A stretch of 64,000 nt of DNA from Methylotenera sp. (GTDB lineage: Bacteria > Pseudomonadota > Gammaproteobacteria > Burkholderiales > Methylophilaceae), in the NCBI GenBank assembly GCA_030693535.1, contig JAUYAL010000077.1:124001-188000 (forward strand), written 5' to 3'. Shown here in pieces: positions 50,732 through 60,290 of the stretch. Numbering within the stretch: the first letter of the stretch is position 1; every line of letters begins with the position of its first letter. Below the pieces are notes generated by a model that searched no databases, was not told where the DNA came from, and saw only the letters and a list, made by a program, of their open reading frames with translations. The position numbers and the translations under genes are program-made.

Positions 50732-52045
50732 TTATGCTGCTTGTCCCATAATTAATGGCAATTCATCCGGCTGAAACTGGAATGGTTTGTTGGTAATAGA
50801 TCCTTGCTTTAAAGCATGTTCAATTAAATACTGCTTGTTTGCCATATGAATATCTTCTGGAACGCGCTGACCATTTGCAACGTAATAGAGTTTTAGTTTT
50901 CCTCTTATCATCACATCTAGTGCACTGCCAATTGTTGCAGCTTCATCTAGCTTGGTAATAATGCATCCATCCAAGCCTTTGCCTTTATAGGCTCTAATGA
51001 CGTCGGTTAATGTTTCACCCGTACTGGTTGCATTGAGACATAACAGTTTTTTAATGCGGCTGTTCGTGTTAGAGAGCATATCCACTTGCTCTGCAACCAT
51101 TCGGTCGCGCTGGCTTAAACCCACGGTATCAATCAAAATCGTGTGTTTACTTTTTAGTTCACTCAGGGCTATTTTTAAATCTGCTTCATCTTTTACTGCA
51201 TGTACCATTACACCAAGAATCTTGCCGTAGATTCTGAGTTGTTCATGCCCGCCGATACGATAGGCATCAGTAGTGATAATGCCTAGGTTTTGCGTGCCAT
51301 GCTTCATTACGTAGCGCGCAGCAAGCTTGGCAGTTGTTGTGGTTTTACCTACACCTGTTGGACCAATTAAAGCAAATACTCCACCTTCATCCAGAAGTTC
51401 ACTTTCAGTTTCTATTGTGAGTAAGTTTTGTTTAAGAATTGATTTAATCCAAACAATTGCTTTGCTTGCATCAAGATTTGCAGGCATTTTTGCTGCTAAC
51501 AATCTGGAGAGTGCTGCGCTAAATCCTGCAGATAATAGCGTATTTAGTGTTTGAGATTTTTCGGGGTCGCGTTGCTGAATATTGCCCCAAGCAATACTAG
51601 TGAGTTGAGACTCTATTACGCTACGCATATTGCGCATTTCACCGAGCATCTCAGTCATTTGTTGGCTAGCGATATCTTTTATTGGCGCTGATTTTTCTTG
51701 TATATGACTTGCTTGGGTATGTCGCGCGACAGAAGGTTTAAAGATTGCTTCTGGTTCATTAAGCGCGGCTTTGAATGGTTCTACTTGGTTAGAATGAAAT
51801 CCCTCAACTTTTTGATTGAGAACGGACACTAAAGTGGAAGTTTCATTGCTACCGCTACCAGTTACGTGGCGATGGTATGATTCATTGTCAACAATTGCGT
51901 CTAACTCTTCCTCTTTGAATGCAATGATTTTATTGCCGCCATCTACTGCGCGGTTTGAAAGAATGACTGCATTATCACCAAGTGCCATGCGCACCATATT
52001 CAGAGCTTCTCGCGAGTTTTTTCCAAAAAACTGCCTTAGATTCAT
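50732..52045 (-). CDS. flhF: FlhF, SRP-type GTPase for flagellar placement
   Basis: SRP-family GTPase that sets the site and number of flagella. N-terminal B domain starts MNLRQFFGKNSREALNMVR and continues as a variable linker to about residue 190. The NG domain has G1 GPTGVGKTTTTAKLA, DAYRIGGHEQLRIYG, the G3 region LIDTVGLSQRD and G4 TKLDEA. Length 437 is typical. It lies 92 bases behind flhD and 67 ahead of flhG. GTPase residues are intact, unlike in its partner flhG. Confidence 0.93.
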   Translation of the reverse strand: MNLRQFFGKNSREALNMVRMALGDNAVILSNRAVDGGNKIIAFKEEELDAIVDNESYHRHVTGSGSNETSTLVSVLNQKVEGFHSNQVEPFKAALNEPEAIFKPSVARHTQASHIQEKSAPIKDIASQQMTEMLGEMRNMRSVIESQLTSIAWGNIQQRDPEKSQTLNTLLSAGFSAALSRLLAAKMPANLDASKAIVWIKSILKQNLLTIETESELLDEGGVFALIGPTGVGKTTTTAKLAARYVMKHGTQNLGIITTDAYRIGGHEQLRIYGKILGVMVHAVKDEADLKIALSELKSKHTILIDTVGLSQRDRMVAEQVDMLSNTNSRIKKLLCLNATSTGETLTDVIRAYKGKGLDGCIITKLDEAATIGSALDVMIRGKLKLYYVANGQRVPEDIHMANKQYLIEHALKQGSITNKPFQFQPDELPLIMGQAA

Positions 52046-52137
52046 GCTTAACTTTCAGTGTTGCTAATAATGCTTATATATTGTGACTTAATGTTTAGTG
52101 AGCAGTGAAATGCTACATGCATATAAAGTCACCTCAA

Positions 52138-52455
52138 TTATTTTATAACTTCCGCAGCTTGGCTTGATAATAAAAGAGATGTGTGTAAATGGGCTTGTGA
52201 GCTGTTCTTGGTATAGTTGGTTAGCATGCTGAGTATTGCGCTGTCATCAAAACGGAAGCGCGCTAATAGCATATTTGTGCCGCTGAGCTTCACCAACTGC
52301 AAGTTACTTAAGCCTTCAAGTAAATCAGCGATTTCCTTACTGACGCCTAGAAGATAGATTGCTGAGGCCTTATCTGAACGAATTAATTGTTGGGCAAGCA
52401 TTAAATAGTTAAGATTGGCATCTTTAATTTCTGACATCATATCTTTTACATTCAT
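52138..52455 (-). CDS. flhD: FlhD, flagellar master regulator subunit
   Basis: A 105-residue protein matching FlhD along its length: NLNYLMLAQQLIRSDKASA, LLGVSKEIADLLEGLS, LVKLSGTNMLLARFRFDD. FlhD normally forms a hexamer with FlhC to activate class II flagellar operons. The usual flhC is absent: only 92 non-coding bases separate flhD from flhF. The ATG at 52455 is chosen, with a GGGAA-like ribosome site; a longer form would need TTG. Confidence 0.9.
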   Translation of the reverse strand: MNVKDMMSEIKDANLNYLMLAQQLIRSDKASAIYLLGVSKEIADLLEGLSNLQLVKLSGTNMLLARFRFDDSAILSMLTNYTKNSSQAHLHTSLLLSSQAAEVIK

Positions 52456-52814
52456 TTCATTTCCCAATCTATTGTTTTAATTAAATATTTTAATTTTTTC
52501 TTCAGGCGTACTGTGAGCTTTTTATCGAAAATTTCCTATAGGATGTTGTCTATTTATCACGTAAGACAAAGCGTCTAATAAATGTAAGCGTTTGTCCTAC
52601 ATAAATTACTTACAGCAACAATGTAAGGATTCAAACTAGATCTTCTCAAAGCGCTCTCTATGATTTGAGCGAAAGATTTATGGTTAGCTAGATAGAATAA
52701 ATAGCGAGGTAAATCCACCTTAGCTTGATAAATTATGACTTACTATGTTTATGACATAATGAGGCTGTTAGGTTTAACTTGGATTTTCTATGCGTTTGGT
52801 CCCCTGTAGTAATC
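52456..52814. other. Divergent control region between flhD and the GGDEF-EAL gene
   Basis: No gene seen in 359 bases. Two inverted repeats stand out: a 10-base one (GTAAGACAAA at 52561-52570 and TTTGTCCTAC at 52591-52600, one mismatch, 30 bases apart) and a perfect 6-base one (CTTACA-N7-TGTAAG, 52609-52627). They lie about 105-170 bases upstream of flhD and could be regulator sites. I see no convincing sigma-70 or sigma-54 promoter. Confidence 0.45.
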
Positions 52815-55800
52815 ATGTCTAATAGATACTCTCCGATTGCCATTGCGCTAATCTACGCACTGTTTGCAGGTTTGTGGATACTATTCTCTGACAACATAGT
52901 GGCGCGGATATTCATTGACCCTGCGCAAATTGCTTTGGCCAGCATGATAAAGGGTTGTTTGTTTGTCGCCGTTACTAGTGGTTTGTTATTTTTATTACTT
53001 AAAAATTGGAGTGAAAGGCAGTTTGACCAAAACACCGCGCTAGATGTGGAAAATGAGGCGCACTCAACTAGTCATCTCTCTTTAGTATTTATCGCGCTGG
53101 CGCTACTTGTACCTTTAATTAGCCTTGCTTTTTATAAACTTCAAAGCACTCAAATTGAACGTGATGCTTATGCTAACCTTCAGGCGGTTGCACATCTGAA
53201 GGCGCAACAAATTGAACACTGGTTGGCAGAGCAACGTGGCGATGCAGAGATGCTGCTTGCATCTGCAGGTTTAAATGCACAATTTCGTAAGCTTGCACAA
53301 GGTAAGGCGAATAGCCATGAAACCCGTGAAGTACTCAATCGCTTTCAAGCTTTTATTGATAGTGAAGACTATGACAGCATTATGTTAGTAGACGCGCACG
53401 GTGAAGTTTTGGCTAGTCGAGGCAATGCATTGGATATATATCAGAACGGTCGTAATTTAGTGGCCTTAGCGATGCGTAGCAAACAAATTCAGCGCAGCCG
53501 ATTATATAGAGATGATTTAGCTATAGTGAATATGGATTGGGCAATACCAGTATTTGGCTCTGGCGCGCAAGGTGAGCAAGCAGTTGCGATTGTTTTGTTA
53601 CGTGTGTCGGCCAATCAATTTCTATTTCCACTTATACAAAAATGGCCGACTGCAAGCGCGAGTGCTGAAACTATATTGGTGCGCCGCGAAGATGATTCGG
53701 TTCTTTATCTTAACGATTTACGCCATCGACATAACGCTGCATTAGTACTTAAGATTCCCACATATAATAAAAATCTGCCCGCAACAGCTGCAGTCAATTC
53801 AAGCAAACCAGGCAATGTGCTTGGCAGGGATTATCGAGGAGTTGAGGTGCTAGCGGCTTACCGCTCTATTAAGGGTGCAGACTGGCGTATCGTTGCAAAA
53901 GTAGACCGTAAAGAAGTGCTTGCCCCATTATGGCAAAGTTTGTATTGGATTGGTCTAATCACATTTTTTGCCATTTTATCAATAATGATGGGCTTACTGC
54001 AGTTGTGGCGACAACAGCAAAAAACGCAGAAAATGGCAATGTTGGCTTTAAAAAATAAAGATGATCAGATGTTAGTTACCTTAATAGATAGCTCGTCTGA
54101 TGCTATTTACATCAAAGATTTAGAGGGCCGTTATTTGCAGGTCAATCGTCAAGCCGCGCTGAATTTAGATAAAACTGTAGAGCAGATAATAGGTAATGAC
54201 GATTCAGCAATTTTCCCGCAAGAACAAGCGGAAATGATTTTCAGCAATGATCGTCGAATCATTGCTGAAAATCATACGAGTACCTATGAAGAAACGCTGA
54301 CGACAACCAAAGGTGTGCGCACGTATTCAGCGACTAAAGGACCCATGCGGGATATAAGTGGTCAAGTGATTGGTTTATTTGGCATTTCACACGATATTAC
54401 TCACCGAAAGTTGGAAGAAGATGCACTGAAACTGTCAGAAGAGCGATTACACCTTGTGTTGCGCGGTTCACGCGATGCTCCTTGGGATTGGAATCTCGAA
54501 AGTGGCGAATTATACTACTCTCCACGCTGGTGGATGATGCTGGGTTACGAAGACAACGAGTTACCCACAGGAGCTAGCCTTTGGGAGTATATCGTACATC
54601 CCGATGATCGATTACGAGTGAATCAGTCTTTTGATCAGGTAATTAAAACAGATTCAGAATCCTATGAAATTGAATTTCGTCTGCAACATAAAGATGGCCA
54701 TTATGTGCCAGTGCTCTCTAGAGGTTTCATTTTAAGAGATGTCAGTGGAAGACCCGTGCGTGTTTCGGGCACCAATACCGACTTGACCGAACGTAAGCAA
54801 GCTGAAGCCAAAATCCAACGACTTTCACAGCTATATGCAGCCATTAGTCGCTGTAGCCAAGCGATTGTGCATTGTAAAAGTAAAGAAGAGTTATTTCAGC
54901 AAGTTTGCCAAGACATAGTGAGCTTTGGTGGGTTAAAAATGGCCTGGATTGGATTGGTCGATGAGATTAGTTTGCGTGTTATCCCTGCGGCTTCCTATGG
55001 AGATGATAGAAGGTATTTGGCCGATATTAATATTACCGTAGAGGCTGCAAGTGATTTTGGGCGAGGCCCAACGGGCATCGCCATTCGTGGCAATCAGCCT
55101 GTATGGATTCAGGATTTTGTGAATGATTTACGTACGTTGCCATGGCGTGAGCTCGCAAAAAAATCTGATTGGGCTGGATGTGCATCACTCCCGCTGCATT
55201 GTAATGGTTTGGCTGTAGGCGCGTTCACTTTATATACTAACGAAGTGAATGCCTTTGATGATCAAATTTGTAGCCTGCTTGTCGATATGGCAACGGACAT
55301 TAGTTTTGCGTTAGATAATTTTGCGCATGAAACTGAACGTAAGCAAGCGGAAGTTAAACTACATCTCGCGGCAAATGTTTTTACGTATGCACGGGAAGGC
55401 ATTTTAATTACAGCCGTTGATGGGACGATTATTGAGGTTAACGACGCTTTTAGTCGTATTACAGGCTACAAACGAAATGAAGCTATAGGGCATAATCCGC
55501 GAATTCTTAGTTCTGGACAACACAAAAAAGAATTTTACGTCTCTGTTTGGAGTGATTTGATTGAGAAAGGGTATTGGTATGGCGAAATATGGAATAAGCA
55601 TAAAAACGGTAATATTTATGCTGTGATGCAAACGATTAGTGCTGTACGAGATGCTCAAGGTAATATTCAACAATATGTGGCACTATTCTCGGATATCACT
55701 AAACTTAAAGAACATGAAAGCCAGCTTGAGCATATCGCACATTTTGATCAATTAACAAGCCTGCCAAACCGAGTGTTACTTGCTGATCGCTTGCGCCAAG

Positions 55801-57392
55801 CCATGACGCAGGCACAACGGCGAAATCAAAAGCTGGCAGTTGTTTTTCTTGATCTTGATGCTTTTAAAATCATTAATGATACACACGGTCATGCTGTTGG
55901 AGATCAACTTTTAATGACGGTGGCAAACCGCATGAAGCTTGCGCTACGTGAAGGTGATACTCTCGCTAGAATTGGTGGAGATGAGTTTGTCGCCGTATTG
56001 CTTGATTTGGACGATACAAATGCCAGTGAAGTAATGCTCAATCGACTGATAGCCGCCGCCGCTGAACCAGTCTACATTGATGACCTTACTTTGAATGTTA
56101 CCGCTAGTCTTGGTGTAACATTTTATCCGCAGATAGAGGATGTGGATGCAGATAAGCTGTTTCGTCAGGCGGACCAAGCGATGTATAAAGCCAAGCAAGC
56201 AGGTAAAAACTGCTACCAAATTTTTGATGCAGAACAAGATCAGAGCGTACGTGACCATAATGAAGATATAGAACGTATTCGTAACGCCTTGAAAAAAAAT
56301 GAGTTTGTGCTGTATTACCAACCAAAAGTAAATATGAGTAATGGTGCGATTATTGGTGCCGAAGCTCTCATTCGTTGGCAGCATCCTGAAAAAGGACTGT
56401 TGCCCCCCGTGGTATTTTTACCTTTGATTGAAGAACATCCTTTAGCGATTGAACTAGGGGAATGGGTAATTGATACAGCACTTACACAGATAGGCTTGTG
56501 GCAAGCGGATGGACTGAATATTCCAGTTAGTGTAAATGTTGGGGCGCTACAATTACAGCAGAATAACTTTGTTCAGCGGCTTAAATCCGCCGTTGATGCG
56601 CATCCAAATGTGCCTAATGGGCATTTAGAGTTAGAAATACTTGAAACCAGTGCTCTGCAAGATGTGACTCATGTATCTCAAATCATTCAAACCTGTCGTG
56701 AGTTTGGGGTTAGTTTTGCCTTGGATGATTTTGGCACAGGCTACTCATCGCTCACTTACCTTAAACAGTTACCTGTAGGTTTGCTTAAAATTGATCAGTC
56801 CTTTGTGCGCGATATGCTGGATGATCCAGACGACCTTGCAATCCTTGAAGGGGTAATTGGCTTAGCCAATGCTTTTGGTCGACAAGTGATTGCGGAAGGG
56901 GTGGAAACCATAGAGCACGGCGCTGCGTTATTGCAGCTTGGCTGTGAACTCGCACAAGGCTATGGCATAGCTCGTCCAATGCCAGCGCAAGAGATGCCAA
57001 GCTGGTCTACTAAATGGAAGCCTGATGTATCGTGGCTAAAGCAAGTCGTGGATAGTCACAATAATCAATCTGTGGTCTATGCGATTGTAAATCACCGTGC
57101 ATGGATTTCAGCTATCGTTAAACACCTTAAAGATGAACGTGAATTGTCCCCTCAGTTGGATTCAAACTATTGCCAGTTTGGTCAATGGTTGGCGACTGAG
57201 ATGCTTAATCCATACAAATCAACAGCAGCCTATATTGATGTAGATACCGTGCATCAGCAGGTGCATGCGCTGGCACATGAGTTGATTGAACTGAAAAGCA
57301 ATGGCCATCATGCTGAAGCGATTGAAAGAATAACTGAACTATATGCATTACGTGATGATTTACTTGAAAAACTACGTGGCATAAGCCTGTAA
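52815..57392 (+). CDS. Multi-domain PAS-GAF-GGDEF-EAL-CZB c-di-GMP enzyme
   Basis: A 1525-residue inner-membrane signalling protein. Two N-terminal membrane segments (IYALFAGLWILFS; CLFVAVTSGLLFLLL) and a third near residue 90 lead to a periplasmic sensor region (about 110-380), then a fourth segment. PAS, PAS, GAF and PAS domains run to about 975. The cyclase site is intact: REGD (the RxxD inhibition site) five residues before GGDEF at about 1055. The EAL domain also looks active (AEALIRW, LEILETS, DDFGTGYSSL, KIDQSF, AEGVET). The last 90 residues are a CZB zinc domain (NHRAW, YCQFGQWL, VHQQVHALAHE). I prefer ATG 52815 to a TTG 36 bases upstream. It diverges from flhD. Confidence 0.92.
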   Translation: MSNRYSPIAIALIYALFAGLWILFSDNIVARIFIDPAQIALASMIKGCLFVAVTSGLLFLLLKNWSERQFDQNTALDVENEAHSTSHLSLVFIALALLVPLISLAFYKLQSTQIERDAYANLQAVAHLKAQQIEHWLAEQRGDAEMLLASAGLNAQFRKLAQGKANSHETREVLNRFQAFIDSEDYDSIMLVDAHGEVLASRGNALDIYQNGRNLVALAMRSKQIQRSRLYRDDLAIVNMDWAIPVFGSGAQGEQAVAIVLLRVSANQFLFPLIQKWPTASASAETILVRREDDSVLYLNDLRHRHNAALVLKIPTYNKNLPATAAVNSSKPGNVLGRDYRGVEVLAAYRSIKGADWRIVAKVDRKEVLAPLWQSLYWIGLITFFAILSIMMGLLQLWRQQQKTQKMAMLALKNKDDQMLVTLIDSSSDAIYIKDLEGRYLQVNRQAALNLDKTVEQIIGNDDSAIFPQEQAEMIFSNDRRIIAENHTSTYEETLTTTKGVRTYSATKGPMRDISGQVIGLFGISHDITHRKLEEDALKLSEERLHLVLRGSRDAPWDWNLESGELYYSPRWWMMLGYEDNELPTGASLWEYIVHPDDRLRVNQSFDQVIKTDSESYEIEFRLQHKDGHYVPVLSRGFILRDVSGRPVRVSGTNTDLTERKQAEAKIQRLSQLYAAISRCSQAIVHCKSKEELFQQVCQDIVSFGGLKMAWIGLVDEISLRVIPAASYGDDRRYLADINITVEAASDFGRGPTGIAIRGNQPVWIQDFVNDLRTLPWRELAKKSDWAGCASLPLHCNGLAVGAFTLYTNEVNAFDDQICSLLVDMATDISFALDNFAHETERKQAEVKLHLAANVFTYAREGILITAVDGTIIEVNDAFSRITGYKRNEAIGHNPRILSSGQHKKEFYVSVWSDLIEKGYWYGEIWNKHKNGNIYAVMQTISAVRDAQGNIQQYVALFSDITKLKEHESQLEHIAHFDQLTSLPNRVLLADRLRQAMTQAQRRNQKLAVVFLDLDAFKIINDTHGHAVGDQLLMTVANRMKLALREGDTLARIGGDEFVAVLLDLDDTNASEVMLNRLIAAAAEPVYIDDLTLNVTASLGVTFYPQIEDVDADKLFRQADQAMYKAKQAGKNCYQIFDAEQDQSVRDHNEDIERIRNALKKNEFVLYYQPKVNMSNGAIIGAEALIRWQHPEKGLLPPVVFLPLIEEHPLAIELGEWVIDTALTQIGLWQADGLNIPVSVNVGALQLQQNNFVQRLKSAVDAHPNVPNGHLELEILETSALQDVTHVSQIIQTCREFGVSFALDDFGTGYSSLTYLKQLPVGLLKIDQSFVRDMLDDPDDLAILEGVIGLANAFGRQVIAEGVETIEHGAALLQLGCELAQGYGIARPMPAQEMPSWSTKWKPDVSWLKQVVDSHNNQSVVYAIVNHRAWISAIVKHLKDERELSPQLDSNYCQFGQWLATEMLNPYKSTAAYIDVDTVHQQVHALAHELIELKSNGHHAEAIERITELYALRDDLLEKLRGISL

Positions 57393-57479
57393 TCGTTGAA
57401 TTGTGAATTTGTTTGGTTTGATTGCGAACTAGTGTTTATAATTGTACTTAAACTTTAATTAAATTGCCGAAAGTGCCCC

Positions 57480-58352
57480 ATGCAAAAAAGTATATTAGTC
57501 AGTGTGTTATTTATGGCTTTAGTAAGTACAAGTTGTGCAAAGTCAATTAAATCGAATCAGCTTGTCATGCAAAAAGTCACGGGCTTAAAAACACCAGAAT
57601 CTGTGGTGCAGGATAAAGACGGGCGTATTTTTGTTTCTGAAATTGATGGCTTTGGTAAAGATGGTGACGGTCAAATTTCTGTGATTGAGAATGGCGTTGT
57701 ACGCGTTTTTACGCAAAATTTAGATGACCCCAAAGGGTTGAGCATTATTGGTGATAATTTATATGTGGCAGATAAAACAAAGATCCTAAAAATCTCGCTT
57801 GCTGATGGTAAAGCAAATGTTTTTGCAGCTGCTAGTGCGTTTCCTGCAACGCCTCAATTTTTAAATGACTTAGAAGCCGATCCGCAAGGCAATTTGTACG
57901 TGTCTGACAGCGGTGATATTTTGGGTACAGGTAAAGGCGGCGCGGTATATAAAATTGATGCGGCTGGGAAAGTCACTCTGCTTATTGATGGCAAACAAGA
58001 TGCTCGCGTAATGGCGCCTAACGGCTTGTTGGCGGATGACACCAGTAACATATTAATTTATGTGGATTTTACTTCAGGCGTGTTGTATAGCTATAATCAA
58101 AAAACTAAAGCCTTATTTGATATTGCCGAAGGCTTTGGTGGAGGCGATGGCGTTGTGCATCACTCAAACGGCACCATTTATGTGAGCGACTGGAAAACAG
58201 GCAAAATATTTAGTTTGAGCACTAAGGGCGAACTTTCTGAACTAAAAAGTGGCTATCAATCGGCGGCCGATATTGCCACGACTAAAGATGAAAAATACTT
58301 AATGGTGCCTGACATGAAGGCCGGGGAATTAGACTTTATTCCACTAAAGTAA
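57480..58352 (+). CDS. Exported SMP-30/NHL-type beta-propeller protein
   Basis: A 290-residue protein with an N-terminal signal ending LVSTSCAKS; the cysteine could be a lipidation site, though the -3 residue is not typical. The mature part is a propeller of the gluconolactonase/NHL type, with repeated blocks such as KTPESVVQDKDGRIFVSEID, FLNDLEADPQGNLYVSDSGD and VVHHSNGTIYVSDWKTG. Possible lactonase or ligand-binding role; no substrate can be named. A DUF455 gene follows 14 bases later. Confidence 0.75.
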   Translation: MQKSILVSVLFMALVSTSCAKSIKSNQLVMQKVTGLKTPESVVQDKDGRIFVSEIDGFGKDGDGQISVIENGVVRVFTQNLDDPKGLSIIGDNLYVADKTKILKISLADGKANVFAAASAFPATPQFLNDLEADPQGNLYVSDSGDILGTGKGGAVYKIDAAGKVTLLIDGKQDARVMAPNGLLADDTSNILIYVDFTSGVLYSYNQKTKALFDIAEGFGGGDGVVHHSNGTIYVSDWKTGKIFSLSTKGELSELKSGYQSAADIATTKDEKYLMVPDMKAGELDFIPLK

Positions 58353-58366
58353 TAGGCGTATATCAG

Positions 58367-59155
58367 GTGGAGCTAAGGCAGCAGGCGCTAAATTTATTAG
58401 TATCATGTAGCGCTAGTGAAAAAATGATAGGCATTAGCGCGCTTAAGCAAGCTTTGCAAGCAGTGTTGTTACGAATAGACCCTAATGTTGAACTTAGACC
58501 GAATTTACCTGTTCCAGGCATTCCAACCAAACCTGAATTAGTTTCTCCGTTACAAGTTAAAAAGCGCTCTATGCGCACGGTTGAAGGTCGTGCCACGTTA
58601 ATCCATGCATTAACGCACATTGAGTTTAACGCGATTAATTTAGCACTAGATGCAATTTGGCGCTTTAGTGATATGCCAGCGCAATATTATAAAGACTGGT
58701 TAAAAGTCGCATACGAAGAAGCTTACCACTTCTCATTACTCAATGCACATCTGCAAACTTTAGGGTTCACTTATGGCGACTTTTCTGGGCATAACAGTCT
58801 ATGGGAAATGGTCGATAAAACCAAAGGTGATGTGTTGGCACGTATGGCTTTAGTGCCGCGCACTATGGAAGCACGTGGCTTGGATGCTTTGCCCGCCTTG
58901 CGTGCTAAGCTTGCGCAGGCTGGTGATATACTGGCCGCAGAGATTTTAGATATTACCTTGCGTGATGAAGTGGGCCACGTGTCGATTGGTAACCATTGGT
59001 TTAATTTTTTGTGTATTCAAAAAGATTTAGATCCTTTAAGTACATTTGAGCAGTTATGTAACACCTATGTAGCGCCCAAACTACGTGGACCTTTCAATTT
59101 AGAAGCTAGACGTGCAGCTGGATTTACTGAGGTCGAGTTAGCACGTTTAGTGTAA
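58367..59155 (+). CDS. DUF455 ferritin-like diiron protein
   Basis: A 262-residue DUF455 family protein, GTG start. The helical ferritin-like core keeps metal-type residues: Glu in LTHIEFNAINLALD, Glu..His in YEEAYHFSLLN, Glu in TMEARGLDA and Glu..His in LRDEVGHVSIGN. The pattern is shared with diiron oxygenases such as MiaE, so a hydroxylase or oxidase function is plausible but unknown. Converges with serB. Confidence 0.85.
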   Translation: MELRQQALNLLVSCSASEKMIGISALKQALQAVLLRIDPNVELRPNLPVPGIPTKPELVSPLQVKKRSMRTVEGRATLIHALTHIEFNAINLALDAIWRFSDMPAQYYKDWLKVAYEEAYHFSLLNAHLQTLGFTYGDFSGHNSLWEMVDKTKGDVLARMALVPRTMEARGLDALPALRAKLAQAGDILAAEILDITLRDEVGHVSIGNHWFNFLCIQKDLDPLSTFEQLCNTYVAPKLRGPFNLEARRAAGFTEVELARLV

Positions 59156-59295
59156 ACGTCACTGATAGCTATTCCGTTAAATAATCCGATATTGTCGAAA
59201 ATTATTATCCGTAATTCTTAGGTGTACTCAGAATGACGATAACTAAGGATTTAATGTTAAATTATGGTAAATTCAGCTTCCTGCAAAGGCCTCAA

Positions 59296-60135
59296 TTAAG
59301 TCGTCAGTAAATTAATCACGCCATCCAGACCAACATGATTCAAGGCGTAAGTTGCCTGAACTTGAACAATCGGTTTCGCATGATAAGCAATGCCAATACC
59401 AGCTACTGCCATCATCTTTAAGTCATTTGCACCATCACCTATGGCAATACTTTGTGCTGTAGTAAGCCCTAACTGATTACGTAACTTTGTGAGTTCATCG
59501 GCTTTTGTTTGTGCATCCACAATGTTACCCAAAACATTACCAGTGAGTTTTCCATCAATAATTTCTAAGCTGTTAGACACAGCATAATCTAAGCCCAGCA
59601 TCGTTTTTACGCGATCTGCAAAGAAAGTGAAGCCCCCAGAAACAAGTAGCGTCGTAATGTTATTTTTCTTGCAGGCATTAATCCATTCTACGGCGCCTGG
59701 ATTAAGTGTCAGCCGTTCATTAAGCACGCGCATTAGGTCAGATTCTTTTAAGCCCCTCAATAAGGAGGTACGTTCGCGCAAACTTTGTGCAAAATCTAAT
59801 TCACCTTGCATAGCACGTTCAGTGATGGCTGCCACTTGTGGTTTAATACCAATCATATCAGCTATCTCATCAATACACTCAATACTTATTAATGTGGAAT
59901 CCATATCCATCACACATAAGCCAAATTTGTTAATCAAGAAAGTATCTTGCACGTAGCTACAATCTATATGTTGCTCTGCACAAAATTCCTGCACCTTAGG
60001 GAAAATTCTTGCTTGATTGGCTAAGTAATAAGCATGCAATGAAATTTGTACAAATTGAACACTCGTGCCGCATAGTTGATGGATATGCGATAAATGTGAA
60101 TATGTGATGGCAGAGCTTTGAATAACTAAACGCAT
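59296..60135 (-). CDS. serB: Phosphoserine phosphatase
   Basis: Last step of serine synthesis. HAD motif I is VMDMDSTLISIECID (nucleophile Asp in DMDST), motif II LLVSGGFTFFADR, motif III with Lys and IAIGDGANDLKMM. The 279 residues include an N-terminal region of about 75 residues with weak ACT-like character. It is transcribed alone, between DUF455 (convergent) and sucC (divergent, 155 bases). Confidence 0.95.
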   Translation of the reverse strand: MRLVIQSSAITYSHLSHIHQLCGTSVQFVQISLHAYYLANQARIFPKVQEFCAEQHIDCSYVQDTFLINKFGLCVMDMDSTLISIECIDEIADMIGIKPQVAAITERAMQGELDFAQSLRERTSLLRGLKESDLMRVLNERLTLNPGAVEWINACKKNNITTLLVSGGFTFFADRVKTMLGLDYAVSNSLEIIDGKLTGNVLGNIVDAQTKADELTKLRNQLGLTTAQSIAIGDGANDLKMMAVAGIGIAYHAKPIVQVQATYALNHVGLDGVINLLTT

Positions 60136-60290
60136 AAAATTACTTTTATTTAAAAATAATAATTATACACTTGAGATTAAAATGCAACGCTGACTGTTAA
60201 GCTAAACCAATAGAATATCAAGGCTAGTGCTAGCGCATTTGCCTGATTTGCGCGAAAATGTGAATAATCTTTATTTTGAATTATATTTTT

